The position numbers were made by a program, and so were the translations under genes. Of a stretch of 64,000 bases of DNA, positions 12,320 through 25,150 are shown one piece after another (position 1 is the first letter of the stretch; every line of letters begins with the position of its first letter). The notes below the pieces were generated by a model. That model saw only the letters and a list, made by a program, of their open reading frames with translations. It did no database searches and had not been told where the DNA came from. Source of the DNA: Acanthochlamys bracteata (Eukaryota > Streptophyta > Magnoliopsida > Pandanales > Velloziaceae); the NCBI GenBank assembly GCA_019914995.1, contig CM034143.1, positions 1,366,501-1,430,500 of the forward strand, written 5' to 3'.

Positions 12320-12993
12320 TTCCTCTCAAGTTCAAGCAGCTTCATGTATCCCTTGTGCAGTTCTCTATATGCAGAATCAAACCATTCCTTCTTGGATCAC
12401 AGTTGCCGCTACTGAGTAAATTACTCCAGTCCATACATCTCTGCCACTTTTCTATCCTTCACCTTCATTACAATGAAATGGAAAACAATTTCAAGTGCTT
12501 TTTGTGCTTACTTTTCATCTACTATTGGCAAAAGACCACATACTCTTGCCTACCTGAAATTGCCAAATAGTCTTCATGTAAAAAACGAGCAGTCTCTTAC
12601 TTTTGTTTTGCTTATTTTTGCAGTTGTACTGAAGCCAGCCACAGAGGCACATCAATCATAACAGTTTTCCCTACCTAGCAACCTCAGCAGGGGATAACTT
12701 CAGATTACTTGAACTTATGTAATGTATTATAACGTTCTGATCTCCGTTATCAGATAAAACCCAATAGTAACTTAAATTTTCAAAGCAAGAATTTTTCATG
12801 GTTGTCTGATCTTTTTGCATATTTAGCATACTTACACAAGTTATATATGTTTCATTACAAATACAGTGAACTTATCTCCCTATTTTATGAACTCTTGGTG
12901 TTTCACATTTTCCTTGGTAGCTTAAAATTTTGCATAACCTTAGACATAATAAACAGAATATTCATTGAATAAATTCACAAAATAAATGTTATG

Positions 12994-13619
12994 TGTTAAA
13001 AAATAGTTAGTCCCATATTGTTTATCAATAGTTCTGAAATAATATTCATAAAACTTGGGCTCACTCTACTCATAGCCAATTATTTTTCAAAAAAATTTTA
13101 AATTCGTCACATGATATCAGAGCGGGTTGGAACGGATCGGTCTAAAATATGGGCTAAATCTAACTTATTATTCATATCTATTCAAGGCCTTCATGTTACG
13201 GTTTATTCTAATGCAAAAATAGACCGTTTTATTTCAGGACAGGTAGTCTGTTTCATTCAAAAAACAGTTGTTCGCTATATTTTAGGATAAGTAGCCAATT
13301 TTATTTCAGGGCAGGTCGTCCGCTTCATCCAATTCATTACGGGGCATGTAGCCACATCAATTCAATTTATAAAAAAAAAATGCTCTGTTAGAAGGCAGGT
13401 GTTAAAGAATGGTTTAGTCTCACATTGCTTATCAATGGTACTGAGATGATATTAATAAAATTTGGACTCACTCTACTCATAGCCAATTGGTTTTGAGAAG
13501 AATTCTAAATTCGTCACATGATATCAGAGCAATTGGCTATAAGTAGAGTGAGCCCAAATTTTATGAATATCATCTCAAGACCATTGATAAGTAATGTGGG
13601 ATTAAACGATTCTTTAACA
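12994..13619 (+). mobile_element. Rearranged TRIM retrotransposon with a third, inverted LTR
   Basis: The parts in order are: LTR 12994-13111 (118 bp, starts TGTTAAA, ends CACA); a tRNA-Met-type primer site TGATATCAGAGC (13112-13123) and a short non-coding interior; a second direct LTR at 13400-13518, preceded by purine-rich AGAAGGCAGG; another copy of TGATATCAGAGC (13519-13530); and an inverted partial LTR 13531-13619 ending TTTAACA. The whole is flanked by TTATG at 12989-12993 and 13620-13624, a perfect 5-bp target duplication. There is no protein-coding capacity, as expected for terminal-repeat retrotransposons in miniature. The two direct LTRs differ at roughly one base in six by eye, so the insertion is old. 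Confidence 0.88.
13112..13123 (+). other. Primer-binding site of the TRIM element (tRNA-iMet type)
   Basis: TGATATCAGAGC differs by one base from the common plant primer site TGGTATCAGAGC. It follows the first LTR directly. An identical copy at 13519-13530 follows the second LTR, where a normal element would have ended. Confidence 0.8.
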
Positions 13620-14007
13620 TTATGGAAGAATGCAATAAAATGTAGCAAGTGAGCGAAGTCTGATGCATATATCATTGTCCAGATAACTGATATGCCATAA
13701 TAGCGGAGCTTGAACCTTAGCCACTATTATCATAATTGAAGTAGGAACCGTCCCAGAACTTGCCATAAACAGCTTTAGCCTTCTGTGCCATGACTGATGC
13801 AGTCTGTAAAGCAGCCACCAGTATATGCAGTTACACTGATAACTGGCCATATATCATTCATCTTATCTGCAAAACCTTCATTCAATCATGCCATCCTTAT
13901 CATCATCATCAAATTGGTCCATAAAGACATAAGGCCAAACTGCTCAAAGGACGCCTTGTTGCCTGTGGCAACTGCATCTCTGTAAACTTGAAGTACAAAT
14001 TTGAAGT

Positions 14008-14190
14008 TTAGGGATTCGTTTGGGATTGAATAAAATAAAATATTTTTTAAAAATAAGTTTTTGGAGGGATTTTTCAAAAAAACTAATTTTTTTAGTTAAA
14101 ATATAATAAAAATTTTATAACATATAATTTATTCATACTTTTTTAATTAAAACATATTTAAAATATTATAGAATATTTTTTTAAGCCATT
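14008..14190. repeat. AT-rich repeat inserted in the GBA2 relic
   Basis: The block starts near CGTTTGGGATTG (14017-14028). It falls between the remnants of ICTTQTSRM and LNFKFVLQVYRD of the glucosylceramidase relic, so it is probably an insertion. It could instead sit in an old intron at that position. Confidence 0.5.
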
Positions 14191-14330
14191 CTACTAGTCT
14201 GTGTTGTGCAAATAATAAGCATTGGCTTCAAACCAGGGTCACTTTCTCCAAGATCATGAGGAACTGCACCAAGTACTTTCCTTTTGACCCAGTTGCCATC
14301 AACCAATTGATTATATTAGTAATTAGCTAA

Positions 14331-15354
14331 ATTATAGTTTAATCTTTTGGACTTTTTTTACTGATAATTAGTTTCTAAAATAGAGACAATATTATGTAAC
14401 TATATAGAAAAATGAATATAATGTAAGATCAAATATTAATTCTTTTGATATAATTCTAATTTTGAGATTTTGTTTTTGGGGAAGATGTTAAAAGTAATTC
14501 TTAATACTATAGTAGCAAACACAATGTAGCAAATAAATGCATAAATGAAGATAAACATTTGCATCAACACACAAAACTGAAAAGTAGATTTGGCTTTTGA
14601 GGAAAAGCATGCAAAGAGTTTATGAAACTATTAATTAGGTTATTAATTGATTTTGTTTGATTCTTAAGTGTGCTTTATCATGTGTGTATGTTTTGTTTTT
14701 TTAAATTTAAAGAAACAAGAGTAATGATTATATTCTTAGTTCAAATTCAAGATTGGTGTAAAAGTTTTGTCCCTTTTCCATATTGATTTTAATCAGTTGG
14801 GCTGTTCTATAATTACTATTTTTATTTGAAAATGTCAACTAGATACATGTTTGCTTCGCTACCTATTCCAATAGTAACATAACTAGTGACACTATAAAAT
14901 AAAAATTTTTTAATAAAATATTTAAACATATTTTTAAAAATAAGTTTTAATTTTCTATTCTAATAAAATAAAAATAAGTAATTTTATAGAATATTAAAAA
15001 AATTTATTAAAAATTAAAAAATTAGAGTAAAATGAAATCTGAACGCATTATCAAACGGAATAAAATGGAGTTAAACGTACTATTAAATAGAGTTAAATAG
15101 AGTCCAAACGCACTGTCTAAGAGCAACCAAACTAATGACACCTACTATTATATGGCTCGTTTGGAGTTGCTTCAAAAAGTCCAGGTTTTTAAAAAAGTTA
15201 GTTTTTTTAATTTTTTAAAATACTATATATTTATATCTTCTTATATTTTTCCAAAAAAAATTCTAATGCACTACCAAAAATATTTTGAAGGATAAAATGT
15301 AGGGTTGCGTTCTGGTAACGCAATTGTAAACAAGGCCTAATTAGGACTCTAAAA
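14331..15354. other. AT-rich intergenic region downstream of the zinc-finger gene
   Basis: No gene seen. Repeat-like AT-rich blocks occur at about 14885-15075 and 15150-15340; the second begins CTCGTTTGGAGTTGC. The final part is the likely 3' UTR of the minus-strand zinc-finger gene. Confidence 0.45.
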
Positions 15355-16338
15355 TCAAACACTGCTCTCACCAGCAGGTTCATCCAACAGAAATGACTCG
15401 GCCACAAGATCCCAGTTATTGAGCTCCTCCTCGTCCTTCGTCTCCGTCGCAGCTGCTGGCGGAGTTGGCGGCTTGGACTCAGAATTCACTATGACAGCAG
15501 GAGCAGTACTGGTTTCATAATACTTGAATTTCTTCGCTGGCCTGCTGCCGGAGGTATTGTAACTTTCTTCATATTCAAGTTTTTTGCGCGCCTTGCTATG
15601 GTTGCTCACATGGCCCCCTAAGGCCTTGCCGCTTGAGAACTCGAAGCCACATTCAGAACACATAAAGCGATTCTGAAGCCAGCTACGGGTTGCTTGAGCT
15701 ACTTCAGCAGTCTTGCCATTGCTAACGATGTACTTGTTGTATTGTTGTTGGAATGAAAACAATGCAGAACCTGCGTAGGTAGTAGTAGCAATCCCCATAT
15801 GGTTGTTCATGAGAACATTTCTGGTAGAGCTAAAATTAAACGGCTCAGCAGTTGTGTCATGTGCTATATGACCAGAATAAGGATACGAATACCAACTGTT
15901 TCGTTGAACTAAATGACCAGTCTTCTGATTGTTACTGCGACACTGGTTGGTGCTTCTTTTTTGTTGTTGGAAGAAAAATGGTGAATAACTCTCAAAGGTA
16001 CTACTACTAGTAGTAGTAACTCTTCGATTGCTGTTCGTGAGAGAATGCCTGCTAGAACTAAAAACGAATGGCTTATTAGCAATAATGGTATCTTGAATAC
16101 ATGAAGAATTGAGCAAGTGAAAGTACCGGAACTGCGCTCCAGTTGACGACATCATTGGTGTTGTTGCAGTGAAAGTAGCTGGTCTGAAAGTAGAACTTTC
16201 AGAGTGGAATCCATAGTTTCTGTTTGTGTTTTGTGATAAGGAATAGTGGTGGTGAGATGAGGTATTGAGAAAGCTCGACTGAGTATAGAGCAGAGAAGGT
16301 TTTGAAGCAGAAAAGAAAGTAGCATTGTTACCCTCCAT
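15355..16338 (-). CDS. Single C2H2 zinc-finger protein (KALGGH type), putative transcription factor
   Basis: One intron-less frame of 327 residues runs from ATG 16338 to TGA 15355. The only zinc finger is C-terminal: Cys227, Cys230, His243 and His247 (C-x2-C-x12-H-x3-H). It contains KALGGHVSNH, a variant of the plant QALGGH signature. Downstream is a basic patch (RPAKKFK, about 266-272), a possible nuclear signal, and an acidic Trp/Leu-containing tail that could act in transcription. Residues 1-220 are rich in Ser, Asn and Thr, with Gln runs and no recognisable domain. The closest family assignment is uncertain. A TATA-like sequence lies about 120 bp before the start. The glutamine to lysine change in the signature is notable but not unique. 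Confidence 0.85.
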   Translation of the reverse strand: MEGNNATFFSASKPSLLYTQSSFLNTSSHHHYSLSQNTNRNYGFHSESSTFRPATFTATTPMMSSTGAQFRYFHLLNSSCIQDTIIANKPFVFSSSRHSLTNSNRRVTTTSSSTFESYSPFFFQQQKRSTNQCRSNNQKTGHLVQRNSWYSYPYSGHIAHDTTAEPFNFSSTRNVLMNNHMGIATTTYAGSALFSFQQQYNKYIVSNGKTAEVAQATRSWLQNRFMCSECGFEFSSGKALGGHVSNHSKARKKLEYEESYNTSGSRPAKKFKYYETSTAPAVIVNSESKPPTPPAAATETKDEEELNNWDLVAESFLLDEPAGESSV

Positions 16339-16457
16339 GGTGACAGGTGAAGTACTGGAACCTGCGTTTAATTCAGAAAAAGGAGAAGGTTAACAAGAGG
16401 AGGTAAGAAGTTTTTCTTTTTATTATTTTCCTGAAGGTTTCTACCGGCAAGGGTAGA

Positions 16458-16467
16458 GTATATATAG
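16458..16467 (-). promoter_or_regulatory. TATA box of the zinc-finger gene
   Basis: On the minus strand the sequence reads CTATATATAC about 120 bp upstream of the start codon at 16338. This is a plausible distance for a TATA box with a short leader. Confidence 0.5.
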
Positions 16468-17556
16468 CTGTAATGAAGCGCACCAATAGTAGGGTTTGGC
16501 TAAGTGCTTAGTGCACCCTTAAAACACTTTAAAGGCTAAATTAGTCATTTAAGAAATTAGAACCGTGATTACATTTTTGTTTTTGAAGTTATATGCACTC
16601 ATCTGATGTACATTTAAATTGATTTATTAGATATTAAATTAGTTTATCCTTCTCAAGAGATTGTTAAATTAACTGATGATGCTCTTTCTGTTCAAAACTA
16701 GTAATAGATGAGAAAATAAATTATTTAAATCCTAATGTATATGAAATACTGAATTTGTAGTTCTTTACATTGATATAGTATTAAAAGAAATGCTTTAGAA
16801 TTTATTTTTAACGTAAAAATACTTGCAAATTGTATGGAATCATAAAAAACTTTTAAATTGAAAAAGAAGAGAATACCAAAAATATATAATAAAAAAAAAG
16901 AGGGGAAAACGACATATATCTATTTGCCCTCGCTCTTCTGAAAGTATTACTGGTGCAACCACTTACCATAAACACCACCTAATGACCTAAAATTAGTTTG
17001 GGCCAACAAGTAAGCAATCGATCAATTTCAGATGAGAAGGCCAGTTCCAAGCACGCTATACATGTGCACCGCCTTTCAGGCATGCAGTAAAAAGATGCAT
17101 GTATTATCTGCTGCAAGCTGTATCAAACAGAAAATAAATCAACTGACACCTCATTTTGTTTACTCCAGCTGTTTAACTTTAACCTGATTCCTGTGCTTTG
17201 ATGCAGAACAGAACTGGAACCAAAAACACCATATGTTCCAAGGATAACGATAATGACAGATCATATACTTCTTAAGTGTAGCAGGTCCAGTGAAAAAGAT
17301 AAACTGATTAAAAATTACTACACGTTCAAATATGGAAAGTTTTTCCAACAATGACGACATTTGAGCAAGCAGGTATATTTCACCTCCATGGTAACCCGAT
17401 ATAACAAAATTCATGTAGTCAAGGGCATGAATCCCAAGAAAAAGAACAAATCTGGAATCAGGTAGATTGTCTAAGCTGGCAACACTGCCAATTACAGTGT
17501 TCCTTTAAATATCTTTTATTAACCAAAAGAATCCGGCGTTGGCATATTATCAGACT
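16468..17556. other. Intergenic: promoter of zinc-finger gene and 3' UTR of cytochrome c
   Basis: No coding exon. The right part (about 17160-17556) is probably the cytochrome c 3' UTR on the minus strand. I see no repeat with clear ends. Confidence 0.4.
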
Positions 17557-19993
<2,437 letters not shown>

Positions 19994-20123
19994 TCAACCG
20001 AAATCAATCAAATCAAGAGATCTAGGGTTTGAGGCAGGCTTTCTTCGCTCTCGCTCGCACGGCAACCACAAACCAAGACAGAAACTTCGAGAAAAAACAA
20101 TGGAGAAAGAAGAGACCTTGTTG

Positions 20124-20133
20124 TTTTATAGAT
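20124..20133 (-). promoter_or_regulatory. TATA box of the cytochrome c gene
   Basis: On the minus strand ATCTATAAAA lies about 145 bp upstream of the ATG at 19981. I did not find the TGGGCC/T site II pair known from Arabidopsis CYTC promoters in the next 100 bp. Confidence 0.45.
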
Positions 20134-21806
20134 AGTCGCTGGATGTAGATAGATTACAAATGTACCCTTGCTGGCGTGTTTCAATTCTAACTTTTTTTTT
20201 TTCAGATTTTAAATTTTGGTATATATATTTTAAATTATATAATAAATTTAAAATTTTATTTTTTATACGTAAATTTTAGTGTTTAATATTTTTATTTATA
20301 TATTTTTTATTTGTAATACATATTGAAAAATTATTGAAATATAAATACTAAACTTTATTTTTATTTTATTTTTAAATAATTTTTTTATATTTTTTCATAC
20401 TTTATTTCATAAAATTTAATTACAAATATTTGAAATACACAAGTAAATTACTTAAATTAGTTAAACAGGAATGTTTGGGGGTTAGACCTGAGGCGTTTGG
20501 GATTGCTTATGAAAAAAAGCTTTTGTGAAATAGAATGTATTTTTGTCTTTTTTGAAAAATAAGTTCTATTTTTTTTATTTCAAAAAAAATAATAAAAATA
20601 TGTAATAAAAAGATCTCACTTCGTAGAATTTTTCTACACTTTCTAAATTTTTAAATAAATTTTTTATATACTTATAAAATATATATTAAAAAATATAAAA
20701 TAGAGAAAAGTTGTGAAAAACTGATAAGTATATTTTCAAACGCTCTTCCAATGCATTCGGATTGGTCAATCACATGCAAAAGATCTGAACAATAGGATTC
20801 GAGAAGAACGGTGCAGATTCATCTGTAGATTGGTGAATTCGATTAGCACATAGGGACACAAGGGTAACACAAAGGAAAAACAGTCTAATATTCGTAAAAG
20901 GTTTTTTAAACATTATCAGAACTCATAAGTTCTATTTTTAAAAAAAGAACAATCCTAATTAAGACCCAATGCTAATTGAAAAGTAATTCAAGTTCTACTT
21001 CAAAGCGTTTTTCCCAATATAAACTATACATAATATATTTTGTATGGTTATTTCCGTGGAAATTATTAAAAAATAATTAATAGAAATCCAAAATGGTCTA
21101 ATTTACCTGATGGGATATGCATACTAGCAAAACCCCCATTTTTGGGTAATGGCGTGGAAAAGTTTGAGTCCAACTATTGGAATTGAATTGGTCGCGTGAA
21201 AGAGTTCGACAGCACGAGGCAGCGGTGAATAAACTTTTGCTATACGAAGAAAAGATAGTTCCAAATTCTGTAAATACATATTAACCATGTCGTAGTTACT
21301 TAGGCGTGTTTACCTTTTAAATAAAATGAATATAATAAATATTTTGAAAATCAATTTAAAAAATAAAATAAAAAATAAAAATATTTAATAAAAATAAAAT
21401 TATATATTAATTTAATATTTATAGTAAATTTTAAAAATATATTTTTTAAAAAAAATTATTAATAAAATAATTTTATTTTAATTTTATATGTATTTTATAT
21501 TGAAATTGAGTTTAAAAAAAATGAGTTTAAAATGTTGATAAGCACGCCCTTAAAGAAGAATACTCGTATGTACGTATTAGTTTCTCCACTATAATTAATG
21601 TGCATATTTATTACTTCACATATGTTGCTATAAGCAGAACTAACACCATCAAAATATCAATAATAAAACAATGAACAACCCAGATTTGCATTTCGGACTC
21701 ATACTAGTTTGCAGAAACGGTATCATGGGACTCAGGACGGATGCTAAATATTGCCAGTAATATATAACCGGAGCTGCTACTTTTAACAGAGGCCATTAAT
21801 TAATTT
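20134..21806. repeat. Intergenic region with two AT-rich repeats
   Basis: About 20490-20760 starts GGCGTTTGGGATTGC and ends CAAACGCTCTTCC, so its borders are complementary (CGTTTG/CAAACG). About 21303-21550 starts GGCGTGTTTACC and ends GCACGCCC, again complementary borders. Both are non-coding. The last part before 21807 is the 3' UTR of the seven-transmembrane gene. Confidence 0.5.
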
Positions 21807-22868
21807 CTATTGATTATCATTTCCTATCATAACCCGAAACGAAAAAGATCCCTGTTTCACAGAGGCATCAGAGCTGCTCCCTCTCTCTTGGTTGCCAGCA
21901 GATGCAATGAAAGAGGCAAAATCATGATAATAATCGTCATATGGCATCTCTGACATTTCCACATTCCGAATGTCTCCCAGAGCTAAGGAATCAGTAACAG
22001 GCTTATAGACTAGCATATATACACCCACCATCACGCATGATAGCATTGTGCAGAAAGCCAAGAAAATGATGGCCTCTTGTATCAGACTGCCTGGCTGGGG
22101 GAGTGCAGAGAAGCCAATGAGGACAACCCTCAAAGTGAGGAAAAGTAACACCGATGCTATAAGCCAGTAAACCTGCCGTCTTAGTCTCTTGTTGATCACT
22201 GCTGACAACACCCTTGCTCCAGCAAATAAGACATATGTTACTGTTAATGCATTAAAAAGGCCAAGAAAAGCAGTGCTCAGTAAGGGATAGGTGCAGACAT
22301 CGTTTTCGTCATGCAAAGAATGAGCACTTGTGAAGTACTTTGTCAGTTTTGTCCTCTCTTCGTTCTTTACCATGTTCTCGAGCTTGGGTCCCAAAAAGAT
22401 GACCCCAAGTTGAAGGACGAGCATTGGAAGGCAAAAGACGAAGATGTAAGCAATTGTTTTCATGTTCCAGTTTTGGCTCAAAGTTCCATACTGTGGCCTC
22501 TGCAGTGATGCATGAAGGAGACGCACTACCGTGAGGATGATGCTTGGTTCTGCAAACCCAAGATTGGAAATGATGTAGAACTTGCAAAGATTCTTCTGCC
22601 ATTGCAGATTGGTGAAAGGCCTCCTGGTTCCCTTCAGAAAGTTCAATCTCAGAACCTCGCCAAAGCACCACCAGAACGCAGCAATGATCAAGAAAAGTCG
22701 GATGATCTTAGGTCCATTAAAAAACCCAAGCTGGTGAAACTCCCGCTTGCAAATCCTTAACCAGAAATAACTGCAGCGGTAGATGCAGAAAAGACCAAAA
22801 ATAGCAAACAGAGAAACCAGAGATATTGTCAACAAACCAAATGCATCGGCAGCAAGTCTACTGGGCAT
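21807..22868 (-). CDS. Seven-transmembrane protein, plant candidate-GPCR-like (CAND2/CAND8-like)
   Basis: A single exon of 353 residues. The ATG at 22868 (MPSRLAADAF) is preceded by an in-frame TAG, so this is the true start. Seven hydrophobic segments are visible. Cores are FGLLTISLVSLFAIFGLF, IIRLFLIIAAFWWCF, IISNLGFAEPSIILTVV, IAYIFVFCLPMLVLQLGV, LLSTAFLGLFNALTVTYVLF, YWLIASVLLFLTLRVVLIGF and AIIFLAFCTMLSCVMVGVYM. The C-terminal tail (about 60 residues) is hydrophilic, with DDYYHDFASF and a serine-rich stretch. It resembles plant membrane proteins named candidate G-protein-coupled receptors, but that name is an old prediction and the activity is unproven. The family assignment is from memory and moderate. 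A leader intron is likely upstream. Confidence 0.8.
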   Translation of the reverse strand: MPSRLAADAFGLLTISLVSLFAIFGLFCIYRCSYFWLRICKREFHQLGFFNGPKIIRLFLIIAAFWWCFGEVLRLNFLKGTRRPFTNLQWQKNLCKFYIISNLGFAEPSIILTVVRLLHASLQRPQYGTLSQNWNMKTIAYIFVFCLPMLVLQLGVIFLGPKLENMVKNEERTKLTKYFTSAHSLHDENDVCTYPLLSTAFLGLFNALTVTYVLFAGARVLSAVINKRLRRQVYWLIASVLLFLTLRVVLIGFSALPQPGSLIQEAIIFLAFCTMLSCVMVGVYMLVYKPVTDSLALGDIRNVEMSEMPYDDYYHDFASFIASAGNQERGSSSDASVKQGSFSFRVMIGNDNQ

Positions 22869-25150
22869 CACCCAAAGCACAAGTTCCGCGCATGCTCTAT
22901 GCTAGCCTCTACACAAAAATGCCCCACTCTTATATTGAAGCTAAGAGAGAGCATATGGAACACCAACAAACTATAATGTCAAGCTTATGCTCCAGTTTGA
23001 TGAAAGTGCAATTTGGAATTACTTGAACTAGATCTAGGCAGGCCGCAAAATTAACTGCACGTTTAAGAAAGATAGATGTTATATTCAACCAACATCCTAA
23101 TGAATAAAATCACCACATAGATCAACCAATACAGTAAAAAAACTTAAAATATTAGCATCTTGGGCGATTAGATACCATACATACTCTAAATTCTGAGAGG
23201 TACATAACATCAGGAGCCCAATGTTCATGTTAATGTTTGCTTGTACTCTCCTAAGTGATTTTAGATTTTCAAATCAGAAACAGGAACATCAACTACATGG
23301 AGCACCTTCTAAGTTAAAATGATTTCATCCAAATTTGGCAATGACTTTAAAACAGGTATAATAAGAAAGTGAACAAAGCATACAACATCAGTACGATAAC
23401 ACCCAACAAATTTGGAGAACTAGAATCATGGCTGAAACTCAAACAAAAAAAAAACCCACATACACACACATCTCTATGAACTTTTACACTTCCTATCAAC
23501 CCATTATATCAAGATCCGTGATGGAAACTAGTGCATCATGGTCCAAAAACCATAAAACTTGAGTTTAGTCCAGACGGACTTGCAGTCACCAGACAAGTGT
23601 CATATGGGCCAAAATTGAATAGGCCAAAAGCTGCCCGAGCATGTTATTGGGCCGAATAGGCTGGCGAGCGCAAAGAGTTGAGGACCCCATGGGCCGGGAG
23701 GAGTCAACTATTACCTGCGTCACGGAACAGGTATGAGACGTGGTTTAGTTGTTGGGCGCACAATATGCCAGAGGGTACGATAATTGGGTACATGAGGGCT
23801 CACTCGTATAGGTCATTTTTGTTTAATATTTAATACTATAACAATAACAATAATCATATATATACACCAAATTAGTTAGTTTCTTAAACAATTTATTTAC
23901 TTCTAAAAAGAAACCAGCAAGCTATCCTATTATGTTCAAAGAAAGTACAAGATCCGTTGATTTAATTTGGGCCAGCTAACTAAGTGGAGCTAGGAGGTGA
24001 ATGCCAGTTTCCATGTGTGCAAACTGTTATGCGAGACTCGGGTGCGAGAGAGTTGGGTAACACTGACTAGGGCCACAAAAGCCCAAAAGAATCTTAAAGA
24101 CAGATTATTATGGGAAGACTTGTGCGCTAAGGCACCTCAACAAACTGAGTGAAAGTACTAGAAATACATATGTAATCCCAAAGTGACACAATAATCTAAT
24201 ACACTACACCATGTACAAGTAGTGCAATGGCTCCTCGTCGGCTTAATTGACTGATAAAACCGTTGTTTTTTCCTCTTCCTGAATTTTCCACTTCAAATTC
24301 CTAGCAGTTTCTCTTTGTTATCGTGATCATTTGCGTAGCATTTCCCAGAATAATTAAGTTTGATACTCCTGCTATCAATAGAACTAAAGTAAGACCCCTA
24401 CATTGAACTCCAATATCAACCAAAATTAACCTCCCAAAATGCAACTCTAATTACACATAATTGAGTAAACATTACCAATTATACATGATTTGGAGATATA
24501 CATGCGTTAAGCTACAAACGAGCTAATATCAAGAGTTAGAATGGAACATAAATCAAAACCTCATCGAACTCCATAGCAATACTACATACACATAACTGAG
24601 CAAAGTATCTATAACTACTTTTCTGAAACAAATGTATACATCGTAGTGCACAACCAATTCACCATTAGTAACTCCTTATGGAAAGATTTAGGTCATCCAA
24701 ATAGTTCAAATTTTCAGCAATTTGATTTAAGGTAACAACGTCTACCAACTCCACCTTTCTAAATTTAACCTAAAAATACTAAATTAACAATTATATAAAC
24801 TCCATCAAGAGAAGAACAAGTCACACAGTAAAGAAACAAAGAAGGCAAAAGAATTATACAAGACAAATCAAAACAACAAATACAAACCTCAAACTTGATA
24901 GAGTAATCTGTCAATTCAGCACCAAATATGCCAAAATTGAGCTCTAGATGAAGTTCCTTGAAGAACGAATCTGAAGCGACGCTAATCCAAGCTTCCTTCT
25001 GTAGAGATTCTAGAGAATTGAAGCCTACAACGAGAAAACCAGTGCGAAATCGGAAAAGAACAATAAAAAGAGGATGAACAGAACGAAGAACAAGAGCACG
25101 AGAGAACGAGTTGGGCCTGGAACTGATCAGCTCTTTCCTTCATCTAATAA
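22869..25150 (-). other. Probable leader intron and non-coding first exon of the 7TM gene
   Basis: On the minus strand a leader-like exon (about 25130-24888) ends with the donor GAG|GTTTGTAT at 24887. Possible acceptors lie just before the start codon near 22905 (TTTTGTGTAG). This would give a 2-kb leader intron. It is inferred only from base composition and splice-like sites. Confidence 0.4.
23519..24350 (+). repeat. Possible degraded copia-type LTR inside the 7TM leader region
   Basis: This stretch is less AT-rich than its surroundings. It contains repeated GGGCC motifs, ACACTACACCATGTACAAG, and TTGTTATCGTGATCATTTGC near its end. That order resembles the 3' part of plant copia LTRs. I could not find clean TG...CA ends or a target duplication. 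Confidence 0.3.

Larger units (their letters stand above)
12320..14330 (-). pseudogene. Relic of a GBA2-type non-lysosomal glucosylceramidase gene
   Basis: Read on the minus strand from 14330, conserved GBA2 blocks appear in the right order. [14 protein letters not shown] is near 14270, FVLQVYRDAVATGNK near 13980, and MDQF plus an acidic run near 13910. TAYTGG follows near 13820, [15 protein letters not shown] near 13750 and IMAYQLSGQ near 13690. Beyond the TRIM insertion come RVCGLLPIVDEK (about 12560) and VAATVIQEGMV (about 12390). The frame has several stops and frameshifts, for example TAA after YDNSG, TAA after IVDEK, and a two-base loss after DGMIE. The family removes glucose from glucosylceramide at membranes. 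This copy is dead. An AT-rich repeat (about 14008-14190) and a TRIM element (12994-13619) are inserted in it. Family known, death of the gene seen directly. Confidence 0.85.

Noticed and set aside
12994-13619. Two independent nested solo LTRs as an explanation of the TRIM structure
   Set aside because: Only one target duplication is found and it encloses all three LTRs. A separate insertion of the inverted LTR should have left its own duplication.
21807-22868. Identification of the 7TM protein as TOM1/TOM3 or THH1
   Set aside because: Its length and seven segments fit, but the N terminus and motifs I recall for TOM1 are absent. The candidate-GPCR group fits better.
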